In this document: positions 52,220-60,612 of the stretch, piece by piece
Position numbering within the stretch: position 1 is the first letter of the stretch
Layout of the letters: each line of letters opens with the position of its first letter
From: Zygnema cylindricum
Taxonomy: Eukaryota; Streptophyta; Zygnematophyceae; Zygnematales; Zygnemataceae
Length of the DNA: 64,000 nucleotides
Assembly (NCBI GenBank): GCA_037447655.1
Contig: JBBHKE010002624.1
Span: 64,001-128,000, forward strand
Direction: 5' to 3'
Made by a program: the position numbers and the translations under genes
Notes under the pieces: generated by a model
Databases searched by the model: none
Told to the model about the DNA's origin: nothing
Seen by the model: the letters and a program-made list of their open reading frames with translations, nothing else

Positions 52220-54871
52220 GAGGGAGAGGGATTGCGAGCAGAATAGTTTAGAAGTAGGCGGGAAAATTAATATTTGCGAAGGAGGAGAGAAAGAGAGTGA
52301 AGGTTTAACTGAGAGAGGGAGAAAAGAGGGAGAGTTTGAGAGACTTCTTGCGCCTTCAAGGATTTCCCTATCCTCCTCCATTGTTTCCCGTCCTGCAAAT
52401 AGATAAAATAATGGGAATCAAATACCTTTTTACAAAAAAGAAAAAAAAAAGCAACAATAAGAGTACTAAATTATAAAACAACGGGATACGTCTTGTGACG
52501 GGGGGGAGAGAGGGGGAGAGGGAGAGGGAGAGGAGGGGTGCAACGAGAGACAGTGGAAGAGGTGAGAGAGAAGTGAGAATACAACAAATTCGACCTGTAT
52601 AAGAGAGGTGGAGAGAGGGGGAGAGAGAGAGAGTAAAGAGGGGGGGGAAACGGGAATGTAAGATTGGGTTGTAGAAAAATTGGGGTGAGATAAAATCCTT
52701 TGCAGGTTTTGCAGGTAAAGTGAGAGAGAGAAAGAGGGAGGTGAAAAGAAAGAGAGATACCTTGCGCATCTTCAAGAATTTCTCTGTCCTCTTCCATTGT
52801 TTTCCTTCCTGGATATTTTTTCAAAAAGAGAAAAAAAATAAAAACATACAAATTGAGAAATAAAAATAAAGTTACAAAACAGTAGAGTTCTATTTTTTTC
52901 CTTTCAATGACATTGAAAACAATTATTCCAAACCATCCTGGCATTCAAATCGAAACTTCGTTGATAAAATCCAAAAAAAAATCGTTTACACCAATTTGCT
53001 TTTTTTCTCTTCCACTTCTCCTTTCTTCCCAACAAATCACTTTTAGGCGGTCTATTTTTTCCACATCAAATAAAGTACTTTCCACATTAACCCAATCCGA
53101 AATCGTACCAGCTCCCAAAACCTTCCCGTTGCCAAAACCCTTCCCAAAACCGAAAAGATGGAGTGGGAGAGTGGGAGATAGGGAGAGGGAGAGGGAGTGG
53201 GAGAGGTAGAGGGAGAGAGGGAGAGAGGGAGAGAGGGAGAGAGGGAGAGAGGGAGAGAGGGAGAGAGAGAGCGAGAGGGGGAGAGGGAGAGGGAGAGGAA
53301 GAAAACCCTCAACCAGACCAGCGGTTCTGACCGGGTCTAGGTGTAGGTCTAGGTCGAGGGTACGCGACGCCTCTCGTCCAAGGCGAGATTGAGCAGAGAA
53401 GCCGCCAGTACCAGGCGCCGGAACAGTCTGGGTGGGGAGGAGAGAGAGGGAGAGAGGACGAGAGAGAGGGAAGAGAGGGGGAGAGAGGAGGAGAGGGAGG
53501 AGAGAGAGAGAAGGGGGGGAAGGAGGGAAGGGGAGAGAGGGGAAAAAATGGGGGAGAGAGGGGGGGAGAGGAGGAGAGAGGGGGGGAGAGAGGAGGGAGG
53601 GGGAGAGAGAAGAGAGGAGGGAGAGATAGGGAGAGAGAGGGAGAGAGGGGGGGAGAAAGTAGAGAAAGGCGAGAGGGGGGAAGAGGAGAGAGGGAGGGAG
53701 AGAGGGGGAGAAAGAGAAAGAGAAGTGGAAGAGAAGGAGAAAAGGAAGAGAGAAAGAAGAGGACAAGAGAGAATAGGCAGAGAGTGACATACGGAGGGAT
53801 AAACAAAAGAAACAAAAGTTGTTTAAAATACAAATTCAAAGCTAAATTGCCTCTTATATCCACATTGATTACTGGCCGTTCATCCACACCCGTCTACACT
53901 AGTACAATGATAATTTACACTAAAAATGGCAATTCACAAAAGATATCAATTGACATTTATGTAATAAAAACCATTTGGAAAGTTAATTGTCAATAGACAT
54001 TGATATCATGTACAATTTTGTATTTACACTTTAGCTAAAGTAAATCAGACATGCTTTGAAAAATTCACACGGAGTCGAGAGGGAGCAAGGGAAGGAAGTT
54101 CCTTGCTAAAAAAAATATGCGTACTATTGTTGGTTTCAAGAAAAATTATTGCGATTCCTTTTGTTCTTTTTTTAGGGGTATTGGGTTTTACCTTGTAGAA
54201 GGCGTCCTGAGTGTCCTTCTTCGAGAAGATGTCTCCCAGTTGCGCCTAACGGATCTGTAAAATGGAAAACAGAATACGGGACATGGAACACATGGAAGCA
54301 TATATATCGACTTTAAACGTTAAGGTCCCTTCGTCACCAGGAAAGATTCAACAATACTCAATGGCGTATGAATTAAAGAAAATTTCTTCCTTTTTTTTGC
54401 AATAAAGATTCAAGTAGAATCAGCGGTGGTCATAGTCAAAAGATGATAGAGTAAAGGAAAAAAAGGATTAATTCGATTGCTGAAGAATTAATTATCTTCA
54501 CATTTGTTAAAAAGTAGTCAGGCTACTTTTTTAATGAAGTAACGTCATTTCCTAATTCTCCACAGTCCGTATAAAAATTATATTTTATACCATCATAAAA
54601 GTACAAAAATCAAAATTCTCACTAATGTTGAGTAAACCATGAAACCCAATTCAAGAAAAATCTCATAAATATATCGACAACGTAAGAATAGAAGGAAAAA
54701 GAAAATAAGTAAATAACCAACTGCGAACAGAAAAAACATACCGATATTGCCAACAAGTGCATTTTCCTTTCTCACATTTTCCAATACCGCCAAACCCAAC
54801 AAAGCCATAGAAGCCAACAACATTAAACTCCTACAAACGATCGACAGCCTAAAAACATACGAATCCGCCAT
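49672..54871 (-). CDS. Candidate multi-exon gene: secreted cysteine-rich peptide precursor
   Basis: Proposed exons, 5' to 3' on the minus strand: 54871-54742, 54254-54192 (optional), 52808-52761, 52392-52345, 51998-51951, 51225-51028, 50130-50083 and 49682-49672. All have AG/GT borders. Exon 1 ends in phase 1, every internal exon is phase 1-1, and the last exon ends VC-stop. Exon 1 (ATG in GTAACCATGGCG context) encodes 43 residues with a hydrophobic core ([16 protein letters not shown]), a likely signal peptide or anchor. The 48-nt exons encode [12 protein letters not shown]-type acidic modules. The 198-nt exon encodes eight Arg, then six Cys spaced C-X11-C-X-C-X11-C-X3-C-X7-C. With all exons the product is about 197 residues. 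The layout of signal, acidic propeptide, basic site and Cys-rich end fits a secreted peptide precursor. I do not recognise the family. The introns are CT-rich. Exon 1, the modules and the Cys exon are individually convincing; their joining is inference. Confidence 0.5.
49858..50080. repeat. GA-rich microsatellite tract 1
   Basis: GGGAGAGA-type purine run on the plus strand (CT-rich on the gene strand), directly downstream of the 50083-50130 module. The long frames on both strands here (for example 49754-50119) reflect repeat composition only. Confidence 0.9.
50600..50700 (-). repeat. tRNA-derived SINE-like segment
   Basis: Minus strand carries TGGTGCAGTGG (A-box consensus, 50677-50687) and AAGTTCAAGCTCC (B-box-like, 50631-50642) at a spacing normal for internal Pol III promoters, within GAGCTGGTGGTGCAGTGGTT...AGTTCAAGCTCCGG. 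No intact cloverleaf or anticodon arm is evident. A tRNA-derived SINE or tRNA pseudogene is likely. Its ends and a TSD were not found. Confidence 0.5.
50762..50889 (-). pseudogene. Partial copy of the Cys exon 3' end
   Basis: Minus strand after [23 protein letters not shown] then [14 protein letters not shown], similar to [16 protein letters not shown] and NHD at the end and downstream of the 51028-51225 exon. The acceptor gives a phase that does not fit the neighbouring exons, so I treat it as a decayed duplicate. Confidence 0.45.
50890..51010. repeat. (GA)n microsatellite tract 2
   Basis: Nearly pure GA repeat at 50900-51000, CT on the gene strand, where it acts as a very long polypyrimidine tract upstream of a CTAG acceptor-like site. 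Confidence 0.9.
51028..51225 (-). CDS. Arg-rich six-cysteine exon
   Basis: 198 nt between CCCCTAG| and |GTGGGAA, phase 1-1. It encodes eight consecutive Arg (mostly CGC/CGT, so partly a triplet repeat), then [39 protein letters not shown] and [17 protein letters not shown]. About four fifths of its third codon positions are G or C, against very AT-rich or GA-repeat flanks. That supports coding. A decayed partial copy of its 3' end lies at 50835-50889. Confidence 0.6.
51228..51360. repeat. GA-rich tract 3
   Basis: Mixed GGGAGA/GAGGA purine run immediately upstream (gene sense) of the Cys exon acceptor. Confidence 0.9.
51610..51948. repeat. GA-rich tract 4
   Basis: Purine-rich, with a short TG run (51773-51787) and AGAGAGAG blocks. 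It ends at the donor of the 51951-51998 module. Confidence 0.9.
52101..52235. repeat. (GA)n microsatellite tract 5
   Basis: More than 60 bp of nearly pure GA, then GGGGAGGGGGAGG and further GA, within the intron between the second and third modules. Confidence 0.95.
52498..52660. repeat. GA-rich tract 6
   Basis: GGGGGGAGAGAGGGGGAGAGG-type tract between modules 52392 and 52761. Confidence 0.9.
53157..53305. repeat. GA-rich tract 7
   Basis: Regular GGGAGAGA octamer repeat, about eight units at 53211-53270. Confidence 0.9.
53309..53427 (-). other. Possible additional or alternative exon
   Basis: A GC-richer island between two GA tracts. Minus strand CCCACCCAG| then an open frame in phase 1 ([29 protein letters not shown]) to donor-like sites at CCCG|GTCAGA or GAG|GGTTTT. 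Another frame ([16 protein letters not shown]) is also open. Coding status is undecided. Confidence 0.3.
53430..53785. repeat. GA-rich tract 8
   Basis: Irregular GGAGAGAG/GGGGGAGA purine tract. Long frames on both strands (53309-53887 minus, 53389-53787 plus) are compositional artefacts. Confidence 0.92.
54742..54871 (-). CDS. Exon 1: signal-peptide-like N-terminus
   Basis: Encodes [15 protein letters not shown], then the hydrophobic stretch [15 protein letters not shown], then [14 protein letters not shown], ending at G|GTATGT (a good donor, phase 1). The start ATG (54871) sits in ACCATGGCG, the preferred plant context, about 145 bp downstream of a TATA box. Reading on without splicing gives a further very hydrophobic tail (to 54593), an alternative that would make a small membrane protein. 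Confidence 0.6.
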
Positions 54872-55014
54872 GGTTACTTTCTTCTTCTCCAACTAAATTC
54901 AGTGCTTAGACGTCAACAAATTAATTTTCTTTCAACTGTGGTCTTTGTATCTTGCCTTCACTCTTTTCTACCTCTCTCCACCACAACAATGACAATGTAA
55001 AACATTCCCTCCAC

Positions 55015-55023
55015 ATTTATATA
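55015..55023 (-). promoter_or_regulatory. TATA box of the peptide gene
   Basis: Minus-strand TATATAAAT about 145 bp upstream of the ATG at 54871. It would give a leader of roughly 110-120 nt. Confidence 0.6.
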
Positions 55024-55089
55024 AGTTCAAGTACCCAAAAGATACTCTGGAAAAAGTTGAATGCACTTCCATCGATCTTCTAGGCTAAA

Positions 55090-55108
55090 GGTCAACGGAG
55101 AGTTGACC
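55090..55108. promoter_or_regulatory. Inverted pair of W-boxes
   Basis: GGTCAAC GGAGA GTTGACC is a perfect inverted repeat of two TTGACC cores, the WRKY transcription factor site, about 70 bp upstream of the TATA box. It suggests, but does not prove, stress- or defence-linked expression. Confidence 0.5.
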
Positions 55109-55384
55109 AACTTTGAAACGGCACATGGGGCGGAGTGATATGTTCCGATGAAATGTTAATCGGACGGCTGACGAGCACTGCATGGCCGTAGATCAATTCG
55201 GCCAACCTCGCAATCCAATCGTGAGATTCGCTTCGTACGACGCAACTTTGGCATGGCAGAGATGCTGTGATTTTGGATGTTGTTGCTCGATCGTACGAAT
55301 CTCCCAAGTACAACTTGGTTCGAAATTGAGCTTCGAATGCACGTCACAGCTGCGGAAATGACGTAGGTGGCTCTTGCAATGCGG

Positions 55385-56760
55385 GTAAATTCTTGCCTCC
55401 AGGTACCAGGGGTCGCAAAAGACAAAATTTCAGATACCCGAATCCAACATTTTTTTTTTTTCAAAATCTGAACACCCGAAATCCGGCCGGGTTATTGCAT
55501 GCTCCTAAATTGTTACCCCGTAGTGTTGTGTATCGAAGCCCTCTTGCCAATACTCGATATGTACCTAATTTTGGGCGGAGGTCGCAATAGTCAAAATTTT
55601 AGATAACCGAAACCGACAATTTTTTTTTTCAAAATCTGAGTACTCGACGCCCGACCGGGTTATATCACGCTCCAAAATTGTTACTCGTTACCTGATACGC
55701 GTTTACGAAAAAAAAAGTTTGACCGAAACACGATTTCCCGCGACCACCCGTACCCGAATAAGTACAAAAGTAGTGGTACATCTCCCTTATACCTTCCCAC
55801 GATACCAAGAGTACAAAGTACAATAATGTTGGATAGTATGGACAATACAAAACCTTCAATTTTTCTCGTTTTTTGCTTACCCGACCGTAACCGGATTTTT
55901 TTTTTTTTCTGTGAATCACCTGCCCGAATCCGCCCGGGCCCCCAAATTTGGCACCCGGATCTGTTCCGGATCTGACGTGTAACCGTTTGCGACCTCTGAT
56001 TCTAGGTACCCGTTAATCGATATAGTGTATCAATATATCGAGAAGATCGATATCGCGATATAAAAGTGATATATTATACGATAATTCGATAAATTCCCAT
56101 CACAATATACCGAAGTGACGTAAAGGCAAAAAAAACAAATAGCATTCGCCCTATGGGGTGAAGGGGGGGAGGACGATTTTTTATACAATTCAGCGTACAA
56201 TTTGTCATGCTATGTAACGTAGGACTTACCGTACTAAAGCTGTACGGGCGCCCACGTTTTACCAAATACATCGCTATAATTTTTGTTGGTCCCAGGGAGA
56301 TATATCGAGCCCTTTGACCGGTCGATATTCGATATATTGAAAATCAAATTTATCGCGATAAATTTTTAGCCGATACACAACACGCGTTTACGAAACAAAA
56401 AGTTAACCAAACTCAATTTCTCGCCACTACCCGTACCCACTAGTACCCGAATAAGTACAAAATTAGTGGTACATCTCCCTTATACCTTCCACGATACGAA
56501 TAGAACAAAGTACAATAATGCTAGATAGTATAGACATTATTACTATACTATATAGTACTATAGTGGAACTTACCTTGAAAACCTTCAATTTATTTCTTTT
56601 TTTGCTTACTCGATCGTACCCGAATTCGTTATTTCTTTTTTTTTAATCACCCGGCCAAACACAGTCGACCCCAAAATTTGGCACTCGAACCCGTTTCGGA
56701 TTTGACGCTGCTAGTCGAGATAGATCGGGTACAAATTCGGGTACCTGATTACAACCTTTG
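55385..56760. repeat. Cluster of diverged direct repeats
   Basis: Two copies of about 105 bp (from GGTCGCAAAAGACAAAATTTCAG at 55411 and GGTCGCAATAGTCAAAATTTTAG at 55580) and two copies of about 300 bp (from CGCGTTTACGAAA at about 55698 and 56384: ACCCGAATAAGTACAAAA, GGTACATCTCCCTTATACCTTCC). Between the larger copies lies a segment rich in TCGATAT/TATCGCGATA. No coding capacity. Probably decayed mobile-element sequence; the type is not recognised. Confidence 0.6.
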
Positions 56761-57640
56761 CCAGGTACATCGCGCATCGTTATTAGTGTCAAAGTTTAAA
56801 TAGTGTGGAGGGAAATATACAGTCATTGATGCTAATTAAGAATTTGAAAATTAGAAAAAAAAGGTTTATTCTAATTTCGGTATTAACGCTAATTTGGGGA
56901 CAGTAAAAATGGAATATTCTCCGTACGATTATACACATTTATATATGTAACTGTACACAAACTTAAAAATTGTACAACGGCGCCAAATCGAGTATCCGTA
57001 CCGATCAAACAATTTTAAGACGGTTACGTGTCAACCCTATACCGCGTAACGCAAAGTTTACCTTCTGTTTTTTTTGTTTGATGCTTACGGAAAGGGTTAA
57101 CACGCCACGTCGTTTCTACGTGTAACTTGGACGTATGGCCGTAGTTCCGTTCGTCCGTATCTCATGTATTCTAATAACGTCACTTTTGGGTAGTTTTATT
57201 AGAGTTAAGTATGCTAATATGTGTCTTAATTCTAGTAAGTGTGTTACCTCGTCTGTCTTTCAGACCTCTCACCTGTATTAATGTCAACGTCGTCTTGTAT
57301 TAGAGTAAATGTTGACACTAAAATGAATCAAAAAGTACACACTGAGCAACCAAATAATAATTCACGTCACGTGATTTGTCATAGAAGATTACACGTGTCC
57401 GTTTCTTTATCCACGCAAACTTTATGGTTTTTTTTACAATGCATGAAAACACTCCTGTCTTACCCCCTGCCTTTTCAAGAGAGATGTGTACATTCAACGA
57501 GCTGCCATGTTTTCCCACGCCTTTTTCATGAAAAACGTCCATTGTCAACCACGAGGATACCCCCACGCTGAAAACTGACGTAAATTTTAAAATTTTCCCG
57601 CTATCACCATGTCGTTTTTTTAACTTTAATATTTGATTTT
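56761..57640. other. Non-coding upstream region with G-boxes
   Basis: No gene recognised. ACGT-core motifs at 57362-57371 (GTCACGTGAT) and 57392-57400 (ACACGTGTC) are G-box/ABRE-like and lie about 310-350 bp upstream of a TATA-like CTATATATATATTC (57709-57722). They may belong to the promoter of the candidate gene at 57.8 kb. Confidence 0.4.
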
Positions 57641-57843
57641 AAATTTTAAATGTTCAAACTTTGTCGAAGGTTTTCCCTTCTTTTTTTTACAAGAGCTTCC
57701 CTTCCCTTCCTATATATATATTCGCCACTAAATCCAACAATGGTATTGTTTTCTCTCTCTTTGCATTTATCTTTGTTGCTGCTTCTTTCGTTTGTTGCTT
57801 CATATTTATCTTTGACTAGTTGTTGTGATTATTCTAAGAAATT

Positions 57844-58243
57844 ATGTGGCCCATTACCACCTTTTTTGCGGCAAAAACCAGAGCTCCCGCTGTTTTTTTC
57901 CCACCTCTGGTTGAGGAGGAGATGGATTGGGGCGAGAAGGAGGGAGAGGGAGAGGCAGGTGAAGGGATGGGATCACAAAATGATGACACCCTCATGGAAG
58001 ACGGTGGGTCCGATTTCGGCTCACCCCCAAACTCACCTCCGGACTCATCGCCAGACTCACCGCGTGTGAACCACGGTATCAGCACGATGGTGAGACGCAA
58101 GCTCCAACAGGTGTCGACAACGGCTCCACACGTTCGTGTAATCAATTGGATGATTGCGGATTGTAATACAAACGGTAAAGAGTGCCTTATACTGAGGACC
58201 GTCAAAAAGTTTCCGGAACACTTTATGGGCGAATATAATACAA
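57844..58243 (+). CDS. Candidate first exon of an unrecognised protein
   Basis: Open frame ending at a donor-like ACAA|GTAAGC (58244). A later ATG at 57922 gives MDWGEKEGEGEAGEGMGSQ, an acidic Ser/Pro-rich segment, then a compact region TMVRRKLQQVSTTAPHVRVI, NWMIADCNTNGKECLILRTV, KKFPEHFMGEYNT. The mixed composition of the C-terminal part looks like real protein. An acceptor-like TTGGCAG precedes 58507, with ADTLKPQRVDEEIELASTIRR open behind it, but the phases do not match a direct join. The competing frame 57740-58069 starts with a signal-like MVLFSLSLHLSLLLLL. I do not recognise a family; transposase-like or host gene are both possible. Confidence 0.4.
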
Positions 58244-58506
58244 GTAAGCAATATTACCTTTTTATTCTTACCTTATATGACTTTTTACGGCTGCTTACAT
58301 TGTGTGTCTCAATATAGTATTCGCTTAGAATGTGGCATTTTGTTTATCTCTACCTTTATGTGTTCGTTAGAATTGATATTTCTTTTTTTCCTCGCCCCCA
58401 CCACATTTTCTTAATGTTGTTATGTTCAATCCTCGTGCACCTTCGTGAAACAACGACGACAGCGTGTCGTCGCTTGTGGTTTTAATATACTAATATTGTT
58501 GGCAGG

Positions 58507-58985
58507 CGGACACATTGAAGCCTCAACGTGTGGATGAAGAAATCGAACTGGCGTCGACAATTCGTCGTCGCAACAACGATAAAAGTGACAAATTAGAATA
58601 CCGAGTACATTTTATTTTTTTGTCTTTAGTTAGTACAATAAATATGAACCTTCGTATGGTCGACGAGGCTTTGTCTTTGTCTCATTGTTGGAATCGCGGA
58701 ATCATTAAAACACGTGATTTTTTTATTCATTTTCTTCGTCGCACTATTGGATTATCCAAAAAAAATAGAGACACGACGACTTTCCTTTGTCGCAGACCAC
58801 ACAGTCTGTAAGTGAATTTTGCACATCTTTGCCGCTCTTGGAATCTTCTAAGCAGTGAACCGCGACATCCCCTAATTTTGTTTCGTCGTCACACTGTTGG
58901 AATGATCAAATTGATTAGATTAGCAACGACTTCGTGCCGTCGCATACAATACATTCTGTAAGTATATTTTGAACGCATATAATGC
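58507..58985 (+). repeat. Series of related exon-like units with GTAAGT ends
   Basis: Units containing CGTCGC...TGTTGGAAT...: 58540-58610 (STIRRRNNDKSDKLEY), 58655-58710 (SHCWNRGIIKTR), 58728-58808 (FLRRTIGLSKKNRDTTTFLCRRPHS) ending CTGTAAGTG, and 58880-58962 (FRRHTVGMIKLIRLATTSCRRIQYI) ending CTGTAAGTA. The last two end in sequences identical to a plant 5' splice site. They may be tandemly duplicated exons of the 57.8-kb gene or a decayed repeat. Confidence 0.4.
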
Positions 58986-59066
58986 ATTAAAACCTCATGC
59001 GTTATTTTTACGTACGACCTGTCATTTTTAAGACAAACTCTTGTATTCTCTCATCCTTTTGTGTAG

Positions 59067-59222
59067 CCACAAGATGTTTTACGTCTTCGTTATGGCCTTG
59101 ATGATGGTTACCAACGTACCTTGGAGGAGGTCGGAAACTTATTTAGAGTTACCAGATAGAGGATTCAACAAACAGAAACGAATGCATTACGTAAGTTACG
59201 ATAGCCTTCAAGAAGTAAAGTC
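59067..59222 (+). pseudogene. Plastid sigma factor exon (sigma-70 region 4.2), broken
   Basis: After an acceptor-like CTTTTGTGTAG| the frame reads [30 protein letters not shown], stop, RIQQTETNALRKLR, stop, PSRSKV. This is the helix-turn-helix of sigma-70 region 4.2, which contacts the -35 promoter element. In plants such proteins are nuclear-encoded and direct the plastid RNA polymerase. Two TAG codons stand where the family has sense codons (the first at the invariant E of VTRERI). The copia LTR of E11 begins at 59223, immediately after the conserved segment. No other sigma exon was found in the window, so it is a pseudogene fragment or a gene destroyed by the insertion. Confidence 0.85.
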
Positions 59223-59896
59223 TGTAGGATCTTAAGCAAAAGAGTTTCACTTAAAATAATTCACAATACATAAATCATTACACAGCGGAAGCTCATAAAA
59301 GACAAGAGGAATAATCAGCCAAAAAGATTTATAAGTGTTCTTGGCCGAAGCCTCTTTACATCATCTCTCTTCTCTCTTCTCTCTCTTCTCTATCCTCTTT
59401 AAATAATCTTTTTACTCCAATATCAAATCCTCTATGATTCAATAATGTAAGATCGATTAATACAATTCGATTAATTCGATACTCTGCACATGTACACTGC
59501 TGCCTATATATACTCGCTACTCTACACTAAGAGACAACAAGATAAGACAAGCAGAACTTAGCGTAGCGACGAAGTCTGTCCCTAGCTGACTGTGCACTCT
59601 TCAATGAAAATTCCACGAAGGAAGGCGCACACGCTTCTTCCTTCGAAACAACAAACTCCAAACGTTGACTTAACACGTGTTCGCTTCACGAACACACCTG
59701 CACGCAAATTGAAACACCTGCGCACAAAACAAACAAGTGACGCGAAACGAAATAGTATGTTTCGTTCGTCAATAACAAAAGTACTGTCGCGAAACGACAT
59801 CGTACTTTTTGTATGATGACGCGACAGTTCGCGTCAAACAAAATATAAGTTGGTATGACGCTTCGCGAAATGTCGCGAAACGAGAATAATCCAACA
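59223..59896 (-). repeat. 3' LTR of E11
   Basis: 674 bp with inverted ends TGTAGGA / TCCAACA, followed on the right by the polypurine tract ATCCCCCTCTTAT (minus strand ATAAGAGGGGGAT). Left flank AAGTC (59218-59222) would be the TSD. A CT run (59365-59400) and several TCGCG/CGCGA inverted motifs (59760-59880) lie inside. It is a different family from F1-F3. Confidence 0.85.
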
Positions 59897-59909
59897 ATCC
59901 CCCTCTTAT

Positions 59910-60483
59910 TGTCGGAATCGTCAAACTCTTCAAAATAATCCAAGTTTCGGTCGCCCCCTCTCAAACACATCATGTGTGGCAACCTTTGTCAACAAATCAG
60001 CCGCCTCCTCTTTTGTTGGTACGTACGAAAATTCAATCTCGTTCGCCGTAACCAAATCTCTTACAAAATGCCATTGGATCGTGATGTGTTTCGTCCTCTT
60101 GTGAAAAACTGGATTTTTCGCCAAAGCCATTGAACTCATGCTGGCAGAATAAATTGTCATACAACCAATAGGAACACTTAACTCACGTAACATCTCCTTA
60201 ATCCAAATGGAAGCCTTAGCTACATGACACGCAGCCATATACTCAAATTATGTCGAACTCAACGCAACCGTAGGTTGTAGTCTAGAACTCCACGAGATCG
60301 CAGCTCCTCCAAAAATAAATCAATATCCTGACGTGGACTTACTTGAGTCAAAATCGCCGCCCCTATCCGCATCACAATACCCAACACACTCCAAATAATT
60401 TTTGTTAGAAGTGAATAAAAGTCCAAGATCAATCGTACCAACCAAGTATCGAAAGATACGTCGTACGGCCTCCCAATGCGCCT
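59910..60483 (-). pseudogene. copia RNase H domain of E11
   Basis: Minus strand: NYNLRLR and an IDLFLEELRSRGVL stretch from the start, EYMAACHVAKASIWIKEMLRELSVPIGCMTIYSASMSSMALAKNPVFHKRTKHITIQWHFVRDLVTANEIEFSYVPTKEEAADLLTKV (59930-60238). The CDN of other elements is replaced by SASMS, so the third catalytic Asp is lost, and one stop precedes MAACH. Upstream, VRRIFRYLVGTIDLGLL (about 60420-60480) is open, then an LTR fragment replaces the domain's N-terminal end. Confidence 0.82.
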
Positions 60484-60612
60484 TCAGTGACTACAACAAG
60501 TATGGGGGCGAGAGAGAGAAGAGATGGAGGCAGGCTGCCTACATTTTCTTTGCATGTTTTCTGCTAATTAATTTAGACCTAGAAAATATACTAAAAACTA
60601 CTTATTTCAACA
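60484..60612 (-). repeat. F1-type LTR fragment inside E11
   Basis: 129 bp matching the end of the E6 LTRs (GTGACTACAACAAGTATGGGGG, TTAGACCTAGAAAAT, ACTTATTTCAACA). It replaces the segment between RT and RNase H of E11, an insertion combined with a deletion. Confidence 0.75.

Larger units (their letters stand above)
50083..52808 (-). repeat. Four dispersed 48-nt exon modules (phase 1-1)
   Basis: Modules at 52761-52808, 52345-52392, 51951-51998 and 50083-50130 share AG|...ACAATGGA(A/G)GAGGA(C/T)AG(A/G)GAAAT...|GT borders and have the same length. In the three rightmost copies most differences fall at third codon positions of the frame M-E-E-D-R-E-I-L-E (GAA/GAG, GAC/GAT, AGA/AGG, ATT/ATC, CTT/CTC), the signature of selection on that peptide. 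The leftmost copy has several replacement changes. Each module contains ACAATGG, a plausible start context, so a module could also serve as an alternative first coding exon. Confidence 0.7.

Noticed and set aside
53309-53887. Long open frames through the GA tracts on both strands (also 49754-50119, 50762-51403 outside the Cys exon, 52022-52381, 53389-53787)
   Set aside because: They arise from SPSLP- or GERE-type translation of purine/pyrimidine repeats. Only the short GC-richer islands with splice borders show coding signs.
54593-54892. 99-codon membrane-protein-like frame starting upstream of the ATG
   Set aside because: The upstream start is TTG; the ATG at 54871 has the plant start context. 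The hydrophobic tail lies after a good splice donor. Kept only as an alternative reading of exon 1.
55092-55464. 102-codon minus-strand frame upstream of the peptide gene
   Set aside because: It overlaps the promoter elements, has no motif, and its starts use non-ATG codons or weak context.
57650-58069. Signal-peptide-like frame MVLFSLSLHLSLLLLL (ATG 57740) overlapping the 57844 frame
   Set aside because: Its downstream part is Arg/Glu and His/Thr repeats typical of a shadow of the more protein-like 57844-58243 frame. It has a suggestive TATA box but no other support.
59067-59222. Bacterial sigma factor gene, implying a prokaryotic window
   Set aside because: It is a single exon-sized piece after a splice-acceptor-like sequence, amid copia elements and plant-type promoters. 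Plastid sigma factors are nuclear genes in plants.
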